Assembly: GCA_921293015.1 (NCBI GenBank)
Contig: OV121091.1
Span: 40,904,839-40,968,838, forward strand
Reading direction: 5' to 3'
Length of the DNA stretch: 64,000 nt
Origin: Phorcus lineatus
Taxonomy: Eukaryota > Mollusca > Gastropoda > Trochida > Trochidae
Shown: positions 60,811-64,000 of the stretch, piece by piece
How the letters are laid out: every line of letters begins with the position of its first letter
Position numbering within the stretch: position 1 is the first letter of the stretch
The notes under the pieces: generated by a model
Databases searched by the model: none
What the model was told of the DNA's origin: nothing
Seen by the model: only the letters and a program-made list of their open reading frames with translations
Position numbers and translations under genes: made by a program

Positions 60811-63773
60811 GTAAGTTTTTTTTATGTTGATGTAAATAGAAACAGCATCTGATATGACATTTTTTTCTTATAAAGTAATAATATAGTTTATAATACATAT
60901 AGTTTATAATATAATAGTGATATAATGTAAAGGTCTCATTGTCCGCACCATAGATGATACATAATGATAGTTAAAGTAGAGAACTCCCATGAGTTATTAT
61001 TCTACGGGAGCTGCTGATCGACGTGCTAGTTATTGAAGAAAAGGGTTACCGATGTTGATGGACGATTTTTGGTTCTTTGAAATTTAGGTGTTTCGGATTT
61101 TAAAAGTTCTTCAATCTTTCCCCAGCGGGACCAATCTGTAATCTTGAGACGGAGCTACAATGCGCTAATGGACGCTGTCTCCCCCGGGACAAGTTCAACA
61201 ACTCCGTCAACGACTGTGGGGACAACTCCGACGAGGGTAGGGTATAATAATGTCTTGTAGGAAGATCCAGACACACTATCTCTTCATCCTCGAAACCTGT
61301 TATTCATTTATCTATTTCCTATAAAACGATTAGGAATCTTCTATTGTGTACAACAAAATGAAGTTCAGATCAGGAATTGGATAGAAATTGGCAGAGATCA
61401 GTTTCCAGTTCTGGTGGAAAGAGGATTTTGTTTTGGATATGATTTATTTATGAGCCTCTCGCAGAGGTATTCCAAGAATAATATAATTATCTATTTACCA
61501 AATCAGCTAATGTATGATAATTGGAAAATAATCTTACTTTGCTATATTATGAGAAGATAACTACGTTTCAAATCAATCTGGAGTGTTAAGGGCAAGTTTG
61601 ATTAACGATTTCGAGTATATCTCGTAGCTGTATTTTAAGTTTATAAACATGTGTATATGAATAGAATATTTAAAATTCACGTTCAAATTTAATTATATTT
61701 TACGCATGCGTTCATATTCATGCGAAAAAGCTTCACTATTGCAGTTCACACACTAGTACCACGCTTTGAGAGCGTCACATCACTTTTGTTTCACAAAATT
61801 TCCACTTCTAAAGAATTTCATATCACTGTAAGAACATCTAAATAGTTTTGCATCACATCACATAATTGAAAGCACGGTTTTGTATGTATGCACGCTTTGT
61901 TTTGTTCATTTGAAGTTGGCACTCCTTGTCCTGTCGGACAGTTCACGTGCAGCACGCCCAACACGTGCATCAACCTTACGCAAGTTCTGGATGACGTCAG
62001 TGATTGTCCGGACGGAAGTGACGAAGGTTTGTTTTCACAATCACTCACCATTCTTAAACTCTTTATTATTAACCAATATGGATCAGTGATTGTTGGTGTC
62101 ATAACGTTGTGATGTTGAGTGGTTGTTTTTTGGCTAACATTTCTCTCGCGCTAAATGTTATTTAACGCTTCCTCTCTGTAGCTAAACACAATACCATGAC
62201 GACCCCAAACACTTGACGGACCGGCTGTTAGTTTAGCTGTGTAAGTTGGATCAAATGTCATGGATCATTCCTGATGTACATATTCGCCTCTCTTACACCT
62301 CCATAATCCCACACTTCATCAAGTCTATATGCCATGCTCTGCATCCACTTGTACCTACTGAACGTGCTTGGTTCAGTCCTGATTCTTCCGTGGAGGGAGC
62401 AGAGTGCACGTGTATCTGTATATTCGTTATGTTCAATAAATTTATCCCAACAAATGATACACCCACTCACCTACCTTCCAATCTTTACAACTCACTTATA
62501 CTTATACTAGCAAAACATCACCCATCAGCTACCTAGATTTCTAACTCTACCACTCAACCTTCTACAACAGCATGCGCCAGTCACCACATCGTTCAATACT
62601 ACAAAAGACGTGTTTCAGTAGAGGGGTTGTGTCATGACGCTGTGACCGTCCACATTTAACACAACCCCTCCACCCGCCTTCAACATACATCTGTCGTAGG
62701 TGATAACAAACCTCTGCACCCACCAATTATAACGTTTGGTTTCTGCAACAGTATTACCTAGCGGCTTTAACATCCATCGTCATCGCCACAAGCCTCTATA
62801 TCACCCAGTTGTAAAGGTTCTTTCAAATGGCCTAGTTAGTCATACCTCGCACTAAGCACTCACGGTCCTCCATTCACCTGTCACACAGCCCAGGAAGAGC
62901 ACCTCAGTCACCTCACGTAAACTGATAAGACAGTGCAAGACCTATTTCAGTGACACGACCCTGCAAGGCTGGAGAGTTCTCCTGTCATAACAGGAGATGC
63001 ATCAGAACGTCCTGGGTTCTCGACCACCAGGACGACTGTGGTGACGGGTCGGACGAAGGTGAGAGGTCAAGGTCACATAGATTCCATAGTCATGGCAAAG
63101 TCGATTTCTTTGAGAATAACACTGTTTGAAATGTTCATGTTTACCAAACGTTTGATTCTATGCTCGTGCCCAGTGTTGGACGGTCAAGATAGTTTAATCA
63201 TCAAGTTATCTTTCAGCTAAAAGGTCACAATACCAAACTGTTGAAAATATCTAATCCTTTAAACACGACTCTTCAGTAATCTTCATTTTCGGTTGTTTGT
63301 GTGTATGAAAAACACATTTCCTTAACCTTATCCCCTTGATAACTTTCTGTTATGATTAAATGCATTTCTCATTAGTGTTCTTCTGTTGAATTGAAATAAT
63401 ACATACGTTTGTTACCCTCTGTTAAAGAAATTCTTCAGTCCTTTTGTAACATTTAATGATATTGAAGACACCAGTTTGATTTAATCAAACCATATGATAG
63501 CTACGATAGGATTTAAACTTTAAACTTGAAAGTCATTCATAACAGCAGCTTATTCATACAATTTCTATAACTATCAATCCTCTTGATATGATAGGTAAAT
63601 TTCACATTCACATTTTCTCATCGCTGCAGCTAAACGTATCGGAATGTCCTGCCGACCCGAGCCCCAGTGTTGCGACTGTTCCCAGTACGTCCAGCATTCT
63701 GAGTGTCGCAGAGGGGCGTGTCAGTGTTTGTCGGGCTTCTTCGCTAATGATCTGGGAACCACGTGTACAAAAC
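60700..63773 (+). CDS. LDLa-repeat / EB-module protein, internal exons (gene continues both ways)
   Basis: Five exons: 60700-60810, 61126-61236, 61916-62026, 62951-63058 and 63630-63773, all phase 1 at both ends with AG/GT borders, joining without a stop. The first four each encode one LDL-receptor class A unit ending in (D/Y)DE or SDE; the fifth encodes a Cys-dense EB/EGF-like unit. LDLa modules are calcium-stabilised extracellular ligand-binding folds. Odd: every LDLa unit has four cysteines, lacking the fourth and sixth of the usual six, which pair with each other. The signal-peptide exon at 17060 has the matching phase and strand. No membrane or intracellular part is in view, so receptor versus secreted protein cannot be said. 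Confidence 0.85.
61126..61236 (+). CDS. LDLa exon 2 (111 nt)
   Basis: Acceptor CTTTCCCCAG, donor GTAGGG. Reads [20 protein letters not shown], then [14 protein letters not shown]. Asn stands at the Cys-4 site. Confidence 0.88.
61916..62026 (+). CDS. LDLa exon 3 (111 nt)
   Basis: Acceptor ATTTGAAG (weak pyrimidine tract), donor GTTTGT. Reads [20 protein letters not shown], then [14 protein letters not shown]. Leu stands at the Cys-4 site; the DCxDGSDE box is intact. Confidence 0.85.
62027..62950. other. Intron, 924 bp
   Basis: Checked for a further LDLa unit; none seen. The open frame at 62246-62536 has no LDLa spacing. Confidence 0.6.
62951..63058 (+). CDS. LDLa exon 4 (108 nt)
   Basis: Acceptor CTATTTCAG, donor GTGAGA. 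Reads [20 protein letters not shown], then [24 protein letters not shown] is a textbook W-x-C-D-x-x-x-D-C with Cys-4 changed to Leu. One codon shorter than the other three. Confidence 0.87.
63630..63773 (+). CDS. EB/EGF-like exon (144 nt)
   Basis: Acceptor ATCGCTGCAG, donor GTAAGT. Reads [34 protein letters not shown] and GTTCTK: ten cysteines, with the CxxGxCxCxxGF core of EB and EGF-like modules. Confidence 0.8.
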
Positions 63774-64000
63774 GTAAGTCAAGTCTTATCTATATTTTTT
63801 CCCCATTTCTATTGGAACGTAAGATTCAAAGTTATATTGCAGCATCTTTGAAGACAAGGTTTAACGGCAAGGTTAATTTGTGGTTCAGTGTTGTAACCTT
63901 TAGTATTTACAATGGAGAGTGCCGAAGCTCAACAGTCCTTATCATTTGACTATGTAATATATTGTCTAATCTCGATCTCCGGTTTTCCGTCCGAATTACT
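63774..64000. other. Start of the next intron
   Basis: No exon seen before the window ends. Confidence 0.5.

Noticed and set aside
62246-62536. 96-aa frame between LDLa exons 3 and 4
   Set aside because: No LDLa cysteine spacing and no phase-1 borders; intronic.

Overview
This window is eukaryotic and intron-rich: the exons are short, have GT/AG borders and compatible phases, and sit in AT-rich, repeat-dense DNA. A mollusc is most likely, probably a vetigastropod such as an abalone. The main clue is a SINE-like tail (GCGGCGTTAAAC followed by AACTCACTCACT, near 33180 and 40070) that I recall from gastropod DNA; this assignment is inference.

Layout. (1) 157-3991, minus strand: the 5' two-thirds of a concentrative nucleoside transporter (SLC28/CNT) gene. 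Six exons can be joined in frame from the start codon (3980) to the left part of the gene, which runs off the window. Its core motif is altered: GQTE(A/S)P of normal CNTs reads GLTSAA here. (2) 5441-13130: a 7.7-kb fold-back-like element with terminal inverted repeats of about 1.44 kb, each containing three tandem units of about 408 bp. It is bounded by a perfect 8-bp direct repeat (GCTAGAGG). Its interior holds a broken piggyBac-type transposase pseudogene between direct-repeat arrays. The 8-bp duplication does not fit piggyBac (TTAA), so the mover of the outer element is unknown. (3) 17060-17159, plus strand: a signal-peptide exon ending in phase 1. (4) 17160-60699: no clear host exon. This is probably one very long intron, with L1-like, Jockey/CR1-like and Penelope-like fragments, a 446-bp MITE with 9-bp target duplication, several unnamed dispersed families, a set of degenerate multi-kilobase block duplications, microsatellites and tandem repeats. 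(5) 60700-63773, plus strand: four LDL-receptor class A exons (111, 111, 111 and 108 nt) and an EB/EGF-like exon, all phase 1-1. Each LDLa unit has only four of the six usual cysteines.

How the parts relate. The signal-peptide exon and the LDLa/EB exons share strand and phase and could form one secreted or membrane LDLa protein gene with an intron of about 43.5 kb; no transcript evidence is available. The SLC28 gene is transcribed the other way and is independent. Everything else is mobile or repeat DNA. No tRNA, rRNA or CRISPR array was seen.
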